64,000 nucleotides of DNA from Oscillospiraceae bacterium (GCA_017458065.1 JAFTGD010000018.1:1-64000); one strand, 5' to 3'; numbered from the stretch's first letter, positions 9,581-18,545 are shown. Numbers and translations: made by a program. Notes: generated from the letters alone by a model not told the origin.

Positions 9581-10024
9581 GACAGTATATGAGGGGACTT
9601 GTCTTGTCCTGCCAGAATATTTCCGTTTTACGGATGGATGAAAAATCTACAGTGGATAGTGGTAACTGGCATCCCCTCAAACGGAAAATATGAGGGGAGT
9701 TCCTGCTGGCACCACTTTATTTGCAAAAAAAATGTTGGCGCAATGGTTGAATTTTAACCTCTCCCACGACAGTATATGAGGGGACTACGAGTTATTACCG
9801 AAACAATTTATGGCGCATACGCTTAAAACAGGCTTTCAGTGGACAATATATGAGGGGAAAGATCTTATAAGTAGAGGTTCTGTCCATCCGCCCTGAGAAA
9901 AATTGCGAGGGATGCCGCCATTTTGATCTCTGAAAAATCTATATAGTAGAGGGAGACTCAGCGGGAGAGAATTTTTTCTGACACACCCAAAAAATAGCCT
10001 CGCTAGCGACAGTATATGAAGGGC
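9581..10024. repeat. Field of five short direct repeats, GACAGTATATGAGGGGA-like
   Basis: The 677-base gap between HNH and HTH genes holds no gene I can support. It carries five copies of (gac)AGTATATGAGGGG-like sequence at about 9581, 9684, 9768, 9842 and 10008. Copies 1 and 3 share CTCCCACGAC plus the core for 26 identical bases. Copy 2 is part of a hairpin, CCCCTCA (9673-9679) with TGAGGGG (9691-9697). Spacings of about 103, 84, 74 and 166 are too uneven for CRISPR. Iteron-like binding sites or an element end are possible. Confidence 0.7.
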
Positions 10025-10153
10025 TGTGCTCAAAACAGTAATACGCATAATTCAATCTTTACAAAATGAGAAACCTGTGTTATACTTCCGTCAACGGACG
10101 ATTGCTGGAAATGATATAAAACAACAGCCGAACAATGCAAAAGGAGAAAACAA

Positions 10154-11083
10154 ATGAGCAAACCAAAGCATGTGGGCATTCTGGGTATGTGCACAAGAGT
10201 GGCTCCTACGAATATGCAGAAGATCGCCGAGCTGACGGAGAAGGCAAGAGGCAACAGAACTACGGCGGCGTTCGCCGAGGCCTGCGGAATCCATCCGGCG
10301 ACGATGTCCCGGATTTTGAACGCAAAGTTCAAGAAGAATTTGTCAGATGATGTGATTGCGGCTATCGCCGTTAATTCCGTCAACTGTACCACAGCAACCT
10401 TCAGAGAGCTTCTGGATGCCCATGGGCTTATGATCCCGGCCGCGGAGGGCAAATCAGCTGCCGAGCAGGATCGGCTCTACACTGACTACCTGAATCAGGT
10501 CAGGAGCTCGTTGGAGATGTCCCACAAGACGAAGGGCGACAAGTTCGAGCAGTCAGGCGCGAGGAAAGAGGCGCTCCGTACCAGGGTGCAGGAGATCATA
10601 CAGAACTACCTGATTCGAGAGGGCTACCGGGTAGCTCGAGGCGACCGGGAGATAGAATCCGAGGCTGAGCTTTACTCGTGGTATGCCGACTTTGTGCTTG
10701 AGACGAACGCGCTGGAGTCGGAGGGCATTGACAAATGGGCGTTCGTGATCAGTGAAGTTGTTGGCCCGAGGTTCATGCAGGAGATATCCCATTTCGCCGG
10801 TCTTGCGTATTTTGGACGGCCCGCTCAGAAGGGCTACCGGATCACTCTGATTACGACGGACTGGATAACCTTCTATGAAATGAGGTCGGAGTTGAGGCTG
10901 CTTGGCCCCATCTATGACAGCATTTCCGTCCTCCTGGTTAATACGCGCTATGGCCGCGTCGAGGCGGAGTATGTGATCGACAGGGAGTGTGAGACCGCGC
11001 ATGTGATGCCCACCGGTAAAGAGGACAGCGAGATTGACTGGCAGGAAGTCTACGGTGTACCTGATGATGCAGAAACAAAATAA
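10154..11083 (+). CDS. HTH-domain phage/plasmid regulator-like protein
   Basis: 309 residues; the start is supported by AAAAGGAG eight bases before ATG. Residues ~30-70 form a helix-turn-helix (TTAAFAEACGIHPATMSRIL) like lambda-repressor/XRE domains. The rest (LRTRVQEIIQNYLIREGYRV, ELYSWYADFVLE, WAFVISEVVG) is an alpha/beta domain I do not recognise; its layout is compatible with a restriction-endonuclease-like fold, but no catalytic set is certain. It is the first gene of the element, downstream of the repeat field and upstream of the promoter at 11120, so a role as element repressor or initiator is plausible. No peptidase (Ser/Lys) domain typical of LexA/CI autocleavage is visible. Confidence 0.72.
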   Translation: MSKPKHVGILGMCTRVAPTNMQKIAELTEKARGNRTTAAFAEACGIHPATMSRILNAKFKKNLSDDVIAAIAVNSVNCTTATFRELLDAHGLMIPAAEGKSAAEQDRLYTDYLNQVRSSLEMSHKTKGDKFEQSGARKEALRTRVQEIIQNYLIREGYRVARGDREIESEAELYSWYADFVLETNALESEGIDKWAFVISEVVGPRFMQEISHFAGLAYFGRPAQKGYRITLITTDWITFYEMRSELRLLGPIYDSISVLLVNTRYGRVEAEYVIDRECETAHVMPTGKEDSEIDWQEVYGVPDDAETK

Positions 11084-11119
11084 AGCACGAATTTAATATT
11101 GATTAAAAATTGAATATGC

Positions 11120-11148
11120 TTGACATGTCCGGGCGGATGTGTTAACAT
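11120..11148 (+). promoter_or_regulatory. Promoter of the primase-helicase gene
   Basis: TTGACA, 17-base spacer, TAACAT. The spacer GTCCGGGCGGATGTGT is repeated exactly in the promoter at 14407, so both probably answer to one regulator. Confidence 0.72.
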
Positions 11149-11154
11149 TATCAT

Positions 11155-11234
11155 GCTGGGAGGCTTCCAACCTGCCAGCTTTTCTTATGCCCTTTTTGGG
11201 ATATTGCCTGAGGAAAATCAGCGGAGCTCAGGCA
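11155..11234 (+). promoter_or_regulatory. Leader hairpins between promoter and primase-helicase
   Basis: First hairpin: GCTGG (11155-11159) with CCAGC (11175-11179), then TTTTCTT, an attenuator-like terminator. Second: TGCCTGAG (11205-11212) with CTCAGGCA (11227-11234). The coding start is 11272. Confidence 0.5.
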
Positions 11235-11271
11235 TGACACAGTCGGCTGCCGCACCGACAGAAGGAGATTA

Positions 11272-14175
11272 ATGGTAAGAACGACACAGCAATTCCTGCG
11301 AGACCTGTTTCACGGCTGCGCGGATGGCAACATCACCGTCACGACGCTGCCGGGAGCCCGATGTATTCACCTGCCGGTCGCGGAGGTGGACAAAGCGGCT
11401 GAGGTCATCGAGAGGCTCGGAAAGGAGAGTAACACCTATTACAACCTGGCTCTCCGCAAAGACGGCCTCGGAGACTTCAACCGGGGCGGTGAGGAAGATG
11501 TGCAGACCGTTGTCGCGATGTTTTCGGACATCGACGTCAAAGGCCCCGCGCATAAGCAGACGGATCTGCCGGAGACGAAGGAGGAGGTTGATGATTTCCT
11601 CGCCAGCCTTCCGCTCAAACCGACCTATATCATCGAGTCTGGCAACGGCGTCCATGCCATCTGGCTGCTGGACGAGCCGTACAACATCACCGATCATGAC
11701 AGCCTTCTGCGCATCAAAGGCATCTCTCACGGCTTCGGCGCTTACCTGATGCGGGAGGGAAGGAAATGGGGCTGGAAGCTTGACCCGGTTCAGGACATCA
11801 CCAGGATGCTCCGTGCGCCGGGAACCCTGAACTTCAAGTCCGATCCCCCGAGGGAGTGCCGGGTGACGGAATACAATGACGTCCGGTATCCGCTCAGCAC
11901 TTTTGAGCAGTACAAGGCTCCGGTGCCGAAGATAGAGGCGATCACCGTTGAGCCGGGGAGCATTGGATCCGCCGAACGTATGCGCGGAAAATGCGCTTTT
12001 ATTGATGACTGCATCAATAACGCTTTCCATTTGCCCGAGCCGGAGTGGCACGCCTTGCTTTCCATCGTTGCGCTGACGGAAGACGGGCAGGCAAAGGCCC
12101 ACGAATGGAGCGGAGAGTACTACGCCTATAACGCCGAGGAAGTGGAGCGTAAAATCCGCCGGGCCATGGAAGAGAAAAAACCCTGCTCCTGCGAGTATAT
12201 CCGGGATCATCTCTGCTTCGACTGCCCAAAAGGCGGCTGTATGAACGGGGACAAGACGGCGCGCGGTCCTATCGCCTTCGCTTTTCTCACGATGGAGGAG
12301 CAGGTGGAGAGGCTGATGGAAAGCGAGCTAAGCCTGGAGGACGCTCTGAAGGACTATAACCTCAGCCTCGTTGCTTACGCAAAGGAAAGCATGCCGGCTC
12401 AGTATATCCTGCTGAAGAAGAAATACCAGAAGCTGGGTGTGTCCGTCCGCGACCTGGAGAAAAGCATCTCGAAAACGGCAGAGAAGAAGAGCGCTGCGAA
12501 AGTGGATTTTTTCGGCGATCTTGATCTGGAAGGGATCGATACCACGGGGCTGACGCTGCCCGAAGGCTGGGAACTGTCTATGAGCGGCATCAGCTACATG
12601 GAGGCTACGTCCATTATCCAGGTCACGTCCTCACCGGTTCTCATTACGCGCAAGCTGGAGGATATGGACGACGGCTCGGAGAAGCTGGAGCTGACCTATT
12701 TCCGCAACCACAGATGGAAACGCATTACGCTCCCCCGCGGCGGCGTGATGGACAAAGGGAAGATTCTAAAGGCTGCGGATATGGGCCTTCCGGTCGCGTC
12801 GGATAACGCCGCCATGCTGGTGAAGTTTCTCTCCGCTTTTGAGGCGGTCAACGCTGATACGATCCCGACGGACCGCTCTATCGATCATGTGGGATGGGTG
12901 CGCGGACTGAGGGAGTTTTATCCGTATCATATGGAGAGCGATGCATGTTTTGAGGGCTCTACCGCCGAGGCGTCCAGGCTGGTCAAGTCGATCAGGACGG
13001 AGGGCAGCGAAGACGAGTGGATGGATATGGCGGTAAAGCTGCGCACGATGCCCTTTGCACGGGCTATGCTGGCGGCAAGCTTCGCAAGCGTACTGCTTGA
13101 GCCGCTTCAACAGCGCATCATCTATCTGCACCTTTGGAACGCAAGCAGATCCGGCAAGACGGCATGCCAGAAAGCCGCGATCTCAGTATGGGGCGATCCC
13201 AACGGCCTGATGGTCAGCTACAATTCGACTCAGGTCGGTTTCGAGCGGATGGCGGCGGCGATGAACCATCTTCCGCTTGCTCTTGACGAGCTCCAGTCCT
13301 CTACGATGCGGCCCGATCAGTTCTCGAGGCTCACCTATATGCTGGGCAACGGTGTCGGACGTGTTCGCGGTGATAAGTTCGGCGGGACGCAGGAGCTTCT
13401 GCACTGGCGCAATATCATCCTGTCCACCGGAGAACAGCCGATTATCGCAGGAAACAGCATGGACGGCATCGTGACCCGGGTCATGGAGCTTTGCGCAGCT
13501 CCGATAGAGGACGAAACCTTTTCCGCTTCCGTCCATCGTATCTGCGAGGCAAACTATGGCTTTGCCGGAGGGAAGTTCGTAGAGTGGCTGATGAGGAGAA
13601 TGGATAACCTGAAAGCGGAATATGAAGATATGCGGGGTACGATCGATATGGTGTATGAACTGGTCGAGGGCAAGTCGGCGGGATTCCACCTTCAGAACGT
13701 CGCGGTCATCGCTCTCGCGGATTCCCTGGTTTCTCAGGCTCTTTTCGGCCTGGACGAGAAGACGGCGCAGAGCGAGGCATCGGATCTTGCCGTTTTAATG
13801 CTGCAGAACATCCACAGTATGGAGAAAGCTGATTCCATCGACAGGGCATGGGACTACATCATAGACTGGGCGAAATCGAGCAAGCAGCACTTCGAGGTTA
13901 AACAAAATTCCATCTTCCCGTCGAAGCCCGTCTCGCCGATCTATGGGCGCTATTACCCGGAGGAGAAGAAAGCCTGTTTCATTCCGGGCTGCTTCTATGA
14001 CGCTCTGAGGGCAGGCGGCTTTTCCGTCGAGAAGTGTTATAACGGATTTAAGGAGCGCGGCTATATCGATGCCAGACAGCAAAAGGTTCGTGTGGAGGAT
14101 GATAACCCGAAGACGATTGTGGCGAAGATCGATCTGGAGGTCGAAGATTTTGAAGATTTTGAGGACGTATGTTGA
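11272..14175 (+). CDS. Phage/plasmid primase-helicase (AEP-like N-terminus, DUF927 C-terminus)
   Basis: 967 residues, starting ATG after AGAAGGAGATTA. The N-terminal ~300 residues resemble RepB/AEP primases, with the metal-binding DID pair at 86-88 (MFSDIDVKG), then YIIESGNGVHAIWLLD and the RMLRAPGTLNFK block typical of these replication proteins. A cysteine cluster follows around residue 305-325 (CSCEYIRDHLCFDCPKGGC). Residues ~540-850 are a DUF927 superfamily helicase with a Walker A-like SRSGKT near 625-630 and LPLALDELQSS as the Walker B region. It should prime and unwind the element's DNA, making the element capable of autonomous replication. Promoter at 11120; candidate origin repeats directly downstream. 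Confidence 0.85.
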   Translation: MVRTTQQFLRDLFHGCADGNITVTTLPGARCIHLPVAEVDKAAEVIERLGKESNTYYNLALRKDGLGDFNRGGEEDVQTVVAMFSDIDVKGPAHKQTDLPETKEEVDDFLASLPLKPTYIIESGNGVHAIWLLDEPYNITDHDSLLRIKGISHGFGAYLMREGRKWGWKLDPVQDITRMLRAPGTLNFKSDPPRECRVTEYNDVRYPLSTFEQYKAPVPKIEAITVEPGSIGSAERMRGKCAFIDDCINNAFHLPEPEWHALLSIVALTEDGQAKAHEWSGEYYAYNAEEVERKIRRAMEEKKPCSCEYIRDHLCFDCPKGGCMNGDKTARGPIAFAFLTMEEQVERLMESELSLEDALKDYNLSLVAYAKESMPAQYILLKKKYQKLGVSVRDLEKSISKTAEKKSAAKVDFFGDLDLEGIDTTGLTLPEGWELSMSGISYMEATSIIQVTSSPVLITRKLEDMDDGSEKLELTYFRNHRWKRITLPRGGVMDKGKILKAADMGLPVASDNAAMLVKFLSAFEAVNADTIPTDRSIDHVGWVRGLREFYPYHMESDACFEGSTAEASRLVKSIRTEGSEDEWMDMAVKLRTMPFARAMLAASFASVLLEPLQQRIIYLHLWNASRSGKTACQKAAISVWGDPNGLMVSYNSTQVGFERMAAAMNHLPLALDELQSSTMRPDQFSRLTYMLGNGVGRVRGDKFGGTQELLHWRNIILSTGEQPIIAGNSMDGIVTRVMELCAAPIEDETFSASVHRICEANYGFAGGKFVEWLMRRMDNLKAEYEDMRGTIDMVYELVEGKSAGFHLQNVAVIALADSLVSQALFGLDEKTAQSEASDLAVLMLQNIHSMEKADSIDRAWDYIIDWAKSSKQHFEVKQNSIFPSKPVSPIYGRYYPEEKKACFIPGCFYDALRAGGFSVEKCYNGFKERGYIDARQQKVRVEDDNPKTIVAKIDLEVEDFEDFEDVC

Positions 14176-14182
14176 CGAAAAC

Positions 14183-14356
14183 GAGGGTACAAAGGGTACA
14201 GGGCGGACATTTTGTACCCTCTGTACCCCCGAATTTTTTGACATACCACGGATTATATGGGAATTTTTTGTTATTACGGGAGAGGTCGAAAAAATTCTCC
14301 TATACGAGGGTATTGTATGTAAACTTTAGAGGGTACAAAGGGTACAAAGCGGACAT
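14183..14356. repeat. Iteron-like repeats, candidate replication origin
   Basis: A 28-base unit made of two GGGTACA halves plus GCGGACAT occurs at 14183-14210 and 14329-14356 (two mismatches). An inverted partner (GTACCCTCTGTACCC) at ~14215-14229 can pair with the first copy as a 15-bp stem. The array is directly after the primase-helicase gene and before an AT-rich palindrome. Confidence 0.65.
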
Positions 14357-14378
14357 CGAATAAAGTGCGCTAAAGCGA

Positions 14379-14396
14379 ATAAGCAATAATTATTTA
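14379..14396. promoter_or_regulatory. AT-rich palindrome next to iterons
   Basis: GCAATAA-TTAT-TTATTGC, a perfect 7-bp inverted repeat in an AT-rich stretch between the iterons and the promoter at 14407. It is compatible with a DNA-unwinding element. Confidence 0.45.
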
Positions 14397-14406
14397 TTGC
14401 TGTCTG

Positions 14407-14435
14407 TTGACAAGTCCGGGCGGATGTGTTATGAT
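14407..14435 (+). promoter_or_regulatory. Promoter of the ArpU-like gene
   Basis: TTGACA, 17-base spacer, TATGAT; the spacer matches that of the promoter at 11120 over GTCCGGGCGGATGTGT. Confidence 0.75.
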
Positions 14436-14461
14436 TTCTATACTGAGGAAGGAGTGGATAT

Positions 14462-14959
14462 ATGAGAACGGATGAATACTTCATGGGATGGCAATACAGC
14501 CCCGTGGAAAACCAGCGGGAGGCAGCCATCCAGGCCCTGTTTTCAATGGTGAAATACTGGAAGAGACAGGTGAGGATCGCTGAGGACGAGCTCAGAGAAT
14601 ACAGGAGCATCAAGTACTCAGCGAGAATAAGCCGGCCAGGCGGCGTACCCGGCGGAGGTCGAGGGGATTTCGATGATCGCCTGGTACGCGGGGTGGCAAC
14701 GGAAGACCGGCTGAGGCAAAGAGTAGACAAAGCGCGGCAACACTACAGAAAGGCTCTCGCCATGATGGAAGAAAGTCTCGGCGGGATTACAACCCCAAAG
14801 GCAAAAGAGGCGATCAGGCTGGTACATCTTGAAGGCAAAACAGCACCGGAGGCCGGAGCGATTCTTGAGGTCTCCGACCGGCATATACGACGATTAAAGG
14901 CAAAGGGCTACCGGGAAATGAGGCTACCGGTAGAATGGGAAAAACGCGTCGCGGCATGA
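14462..14959 (+). CDS. ArpU/sigma-like phage late-gene regulator
   Basis: 165 residues, starting ATG after GAGGAAGGAGTGGATAT. The C-terminal ~60 residues (PKAKEAIRLVHLEGKTAPEA, then AILEVSDRHIRRLKAKGYRE) form a sigma region 4-like helix-turn-helix. The N-terminal half is helical with charged heptads. This is the plan of ArpU-type and DUF1492-type regulators that activate late (packaging and head) genes in Firmicutes phages. It is transcribed from a promoter twinned with that of the primase-helicase. A structural alternative is a plain HTH repressor. Family is by pattern; the target promoter was not identified. Confidence 0.72.
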   Translation: MRTDEYFMGWQYSPVENQREAAIQALFSMVKYWKRQVRIAEDELREYRSIKYSARISRPGGVPGGGRGDFDDRLVRGVATEDRLRQRVDKARQHYRKALAMMEESLGGITTPKAKEAIRLVHLEGKTAPEAGAILEVSDRHIRRLKAKGYREMRLPVEWEKRVAA

Positions 14960-15070
14960 GGCCGTGCTTTTTTAAGAGAAAAAGAACGTGCAGGAAACAG
15001 AATAAAGCAGTATTTATAACAGAGCGACCTTGTTCAGAAATCTGACTAAGGGGTACAAGAAAGGAGAATA

Positions 15071-16444
15071 ATGCCGATGGAAAAAGATATTTATGAACTG
15101 GCAGTAGAAGATGAATTTGAGCAGCTCTTCCCGCCACTCGAGGAAGAAGCGTTTGAGGCGCTGAAAAACAGCCTGATCCACGATGGGTGTATCGATCCGA
15201 TTATCGTCTGGAATAATGCCGTAATCGACGGGCATAACAGATACCGAATTTGCAAGGAATATGGAATCCGGTTTGCTGTCAAGGAGATGGATTTTGCCAG
15301 CAAGGATGAGGCGATCACTTGGATGATCGAGCATCAAATAGGTCGGCGCAATCTCAATGCCTATGTGAAAGCAAAGATCGCTTTGAGATATGAGCCTTAT
15401 ATCCGTTCTGCCGCTGAGGCCAGACGGAAAGCGGGCGTCAAAGTCGAGGGCAATCCCAATGACCGAAAGACGGATGCAGTTGTTGGCAGCGTCGTGGGAC
15501 TCTCCCGTGATACGATTGCAAAAGTGAAAGTGATTGAAGAGAATGCCTCGGATGATGTGAAAGCACAGCTTAGCGCTGGCGTTATGTCAGTAAATCAAGG
15601 ATATCAACGGTCGAAGCTGAAAAAAGCCAGTGAAAAGAACACCATAGCGAAAGTGGAGAACAAGCCAGAGGCCGCTGATAAGACGGAAAACTCGCCCGAA
15701 CGTACCGTGGCTGAAAAAGAAACGGTGACCGATCAAGCGTCTGGCGGAATGGCGGCAAGACAGGACTTTGATTTGTTATCTCCCGAAGATCAGGTGGAGA
15801 AACCGGAAGAAAAGCCATTATCTCCTGAAGAAAGAGTAAAAAGGGCGGGTGAGGCATACATCGCCGTAGTGAAGGACGCATATAAAGAGACGATTTTATC
15901 TGATGATAGTACATTTTCTGCTGTTATGGATGTTGTCGAATGCACGCTTCGTGTGATGACAGAGTTGAGAGACCTGAAGAGACAGTATCTCGGATTGGCA
16001 GACTGGCCGGAGGATGAGGCACAGAATGATATCGATGATATTCTTATCCTGACTGAAGACACAATGGAGAACGCCAATGATTCACTTGATGATGCTTTTT
16101 ACTGGTTTCAACCTGAATGTGTGAACGCCGAAGACATAAAGAGAATTGCAGAAGTATTGAATGCTGGGCATCAAAAGAATCTGGCTCTCCTGGCAAAAGA
16201 AAGCGGTATAGAAATTGATGCTGAGCCTATTGCACCGGCGACATATGAGGAGCTTTGTGCCGATATAGACGGCGATGGAAGCAAGTTTATCATGAGCATG
16301 GAAAACCACTTGAAGAATCTGACGCCTGAAATGGCGACGCCGGAAAACCTGGACAATCTCCAAAGGAGAATCAACTTCACAGGCCGCCAGGTCTCCCAAG
16401 CTCTTGAGAAACGAAAGAGAGAGGTTGAAGATAATGCGGCATGA
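15071..16444 (+). CDS. ParB/Spo0J-like N-terminal domain protein
   Basis: 457 residues, starting after GAAAGGAGAATA. Residues ~20-90 form a ParB-like domain (LKNSLIHDGCIDPIIVWNN, IDGHNRYRICKEYGI), followed by an HTH-like region (VVGSVVGLSRDTIAKVKVIE) and SAGVMSVNQGYQ. The C-terminal ~250 residues are acidic and coiled-coil-like with no recognised domain. ParB-like proteins bind DNA sites and some hydrolyse CTP or cut DNA (family knowledge). No ParA gene is adjacent, so it may act in replication control or methylation-like host takeover rather than classical partition. A 457-residue form is longer than ParB (~290). Confidence 0.75.
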   Translation: MPMEKDIYELAVEDEFEQLFPPLEEEAFEALKNSLIHDGCIDPIIVWNNAVIDGHNRYRICKEYGIRFAVKEMDFASKDEAITWMIEHQIGRRNLNAYVKAKIALRYEPYIRSAAEARRKAGVKVEGNPNDRKTDAVVGSVVGLSRDTIAKVKVIEENASDDVKAQLSAGVMSVNQGYQRSKLKKASEKNTIAKVENKPEAADKTENSPERTVAEKETVTDQASGGMAARQDFDLLSPEDQVEKPEEKPLSPEERVKRAGEAYIAVVKDAYKETILSDDSTFSAVMDVVECTLRVMTELRDLKRQYLGLADWPEDEAQNDIDDILILTEDTMENANDSLDDAFYWFQPECVNAEDIKRIAEVLNAGHQKNLALLAKESGIEIDAEPIAPATYEELCADIDGDGSKFIMSMENHLKNLTPEMATPENLDNLQRRINFTGRQVSQALEKRKREVEDNAA

Positions 16445-16870
16445 TAACAAGAGGAGCGAGGGAGAGCGTCTACGGCGCGGAAAGGAACCCATATGGGAGG
16501 TATAATCAAATTTGAAGAGACCGGCGCGACCATGCCTGTTATGGGGTGTGTTGCTGCCGACACACAGAGTGCACTGCACAAGGGTAAGGATTCAATCCGC
16601 ACCCCTGCTGATGAACAAGAAATCCGCACATCGGCAGAAATTGCACTGACGGTCGAAAGGGGCATGAGTTCAATTCACACCCCTGGTGGAGAACTGGATA
16701 CTCGTACTCCAATTGAGATTGCATTGGCAATCGATAAAGACGGCAAGACAACGGCGAAGCTGCTGTATGCATGGCTGGGGCTGGACCCGGGTAACTACAC
16801 CCGCTGGGTAAGGATGAATATCCTTGAAAATCCCTTTGCGGAAGAAGGCGTCGAATATTCCTCATGCATG

Positions 16871-16878
16871 AGGAAAAT
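16871..16878. repeat. Left target-site duplication of the IS
   Basis: AGGAAAAT; the right copy at 17994-18001 is AAGAAAAT (7 of 8 identical). Eight bases is the usual duplication for IS1595. Confidence 0.8.
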
Positions 16879-17993
16879 CGTGTTAGTCGGAATAAGAGGA
16901 CCTAATACTCAAATCTCCAGAAGGCCTGAGGTCTGAGAAGAAGTATAGGTCACATGATCTCTTAAGGAACGCAGCTTATTACGGAGTTCATGTCCAGCCT
17001 CAGCCGCGGACTTTCCGCAGAAGGATACGATTACAGACAGGAGTGCCAGGTAGCGATTGAGATATCTTGACGCTACACCCTTATACTGACGGATCATATC
17101 CTTAAACCTGCTGTGAACGCCATTTACAGTGTTCAGGTGCTGGACCTTGTCATAGCTTTCGTGACCGACAAGCTCAACCTTCTTGCAGTCTGTGAAGTCA
17201 GCCAGTTTGTTATAACTTTTTGCTCCATCACACAGAAGTGTTGATCCAGGAGCAAAGCGGGTACCCAGTGCAGCAACAAGGTCATCCCCAGAGGGCTTTG
17301 CACGATTTACGCATTCGGCAAATAGATTGTTGTTCCTGTCAGTAGCCACACAAACGCAATAAAGTTCGTCTGAAAGGCCAGGCTTGCTTGCACCTTCACC
17401 ATGTTTTCTGGGTTCCCGATCAGTTACCTTTACGCCTTTCTGTGAGTTCAGCACGTAGGTTTCGTCCGCTTCGATCAATTCGTCAAGGACTTCGGCTCCA
17501 GCAATCAAGTCTTCAAGGTATGCCAGCAGTTTATGGCGCATGTTGAAAGCAGTCTCGTGATGAACACCTATCTTTGCGGCCGTTTCATCCAGCGGGATCA
17601 GGGACAGCGTATCTTCAATGACCGTAACCCAAGCATCCACACTCTGGTGCGAGTGAGATGTGAGCTGATTGACATCGTAAACAAACTTGTGCCCACATGC
17701 TTTGCAGAGGTAACGCTGCTTTCCGTGCAGGAACCCCTTCTTGATGAATCGGTTGCTTTTATCATTGCAGATCGGGCAGAATGTAGGCCTCGTGCGCTGC
17801 AGCTCATCGTTGAGTTGCATATAACTCTTAACCTGGTCGGAGATCTTATCCATCTGGTAATTGTTGAGGCCCGATAAGGCAGTCTGCAGTTCAGTGAGTG
17901 TCATCAATATCGCGCTCCTTCCTCGATGACACTACTATAGCATAGATGCTGTCCCAAAAATTACCCTTGGGTCCTCAATTTCCGACTAACACG
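16879..17993 (-). mobile_element. IS1595-family insertion sequence, 1,115 bp
   Basis: The terminal inverted repeats begin CGTGTTAGTCGGAA on both ends and extend with one indel through GAGGACC. One minus-strand transposase fills the element. It is flanked by near-identical 8-base duplications and is inserted in the antirepressor gene. All parts needed for movement look intact. Confidence 0.9.
16909..17907 (-). CDS. IS1595-family transposase
   Basis: 332 residues. The N-terminal zinc ribbon has CPIC and CKAC pairs (CPICNDKSNRFIKKGF, then YLCKACGHKFVYD). An ISXO2-like DDE domain follows, with DELIEADETYV, STLLCDGAKSYNKL and VNGVHSRFKDMIRQYKG, the last carrying the N/K-type third position of IS1595 relatives. 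It catalyses cut-and-paste or replicative movement of the flanking repeats. The start is preceded on the minus strand by AGGAAGGAGCGCGAT. Length is full for the family. The two terminal codons approach the left inverted repeat within ~30 bases. Confidence 0.93.
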   Translation of the reverse strand: MMTLTELQTALSGLNNYQMDKISDQVKSYMQLNDELQRTRPTFCPICNDKSNRFIKKGFLHGKQRYLCKACGHKFVYDVNQLTSHSHQSVDAWVTVIEDTLSLIPLDETAAKIGVHHETAFNMRHKLLAYLEDLIAGAEVLDELIEADETYVLNSQKGVKVTDREPRKHGEGASKPGLSDELYCVCVATDRNNNLFAECVNRAKPSGDDLVAALGTRFAPGSTLLCDGAKSYNKLADFTDCKKVELVGHESYDKVQHLNTVNGVHSRFKDMIRQYKGVASRYLNRYLALLSVIVSFCGKSAAEAGHELRNKLRSLRDHVTYTSSQTSGLLEI

Positions 17994-18496
17994 AAGAAAA
18001 TTAAGAAGGGCGCTGGCCGTCCGAGTGAGGACTACAAGCTCTCAGCAGCGTTCGCAAAGAAGCTGGCGATGGCCGACAAGTCTGAGCGCGGCGAGCAGGC
18101 CCGCATCTACTTCCTGATGTGCGAAAGGGCAGCAATTCAACTGGCAAAGGAACGGCACAAGTTGGAACTCGAACGTGCAAAGGGTGTCGGTGCCCGCAAG
18201 TCCCTCACGGATGTGATCCTGCTGTCCGGTGAGAACGATCGTATGAAGGGACATGGCTACTCAGCCTATACCGAGCTTGTGTATAAGACTGCGCTTGGCA
18301 AGAACAGCCGTCAGCTCCGTGATGAACTCGGACTTGACAAAAACGACCCCCTTCGTGATTATCTGTCGGCAGAACAGCTTGCAGAAGTGAAAAGGGTCGA
18401 AGATCTGATTGGATCACTGTTGTCAATGGGATTTCAGTATGACAAGGTTAAAGAGATTCTGAACGAGGCTGGATTGAAAAAGCTGAGTGCCTGAGC

Positions 18497-18545
18497 ACGT
18501 TTGAAAAACGTTTGAAAAACGTTTGATTTCTCGTTTGAAAAAACG
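18497..18545 (+). repeat. Tandem ACGTTTGAAAA repeats upstream of the terminase genes
   Basis: An 11-base unit ACGTTTGAAAA repeats 2.7 times from 18497, then CGTTTGAAAAAACG at 18532-18545. The exact reverse complement of the last 14 bases lies at 18916-18929. The 577-base gap to terS holds no gene I can support. Confidence 0.75.

Larger units (their letters stand above)
16493..18494 (+). pseudogene. AntA/AntB-family phage antirepressor interrupted by an IS element
   Basis: The left part (16493-16878) carries TPIEIALAIDKDGKTTAKLL and YAWLGLDPGNYTRW, the AntA/AntB N-terminal signature. The right part (from 18002) carries GAGRPSEDYKLSAAFAKKLA and IYFLMCE. A C-terminal region with a helical tail follows (LSAEQLAEVKRVEDLIGSLL). 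Removing 16879-17993 and one target duplication restores a continuous frame, MRKIKKGAGRPSEDYK, so the insertion is the only lesion seen. The N-terminal ~50 residues contain degenerate repeats of an IRTPxEIAL-like unit. Antirepressors relieve phage repression; loss could lock the element in the integrated state. The right part could still be made from internal starts. Confidence 0.9.

Noticed and set aside
9581..10024. CRISPR array
   Set aside because: Repeat spacings are uneven (about 74-166), repeats are short and diverged, and no cas gene is present.
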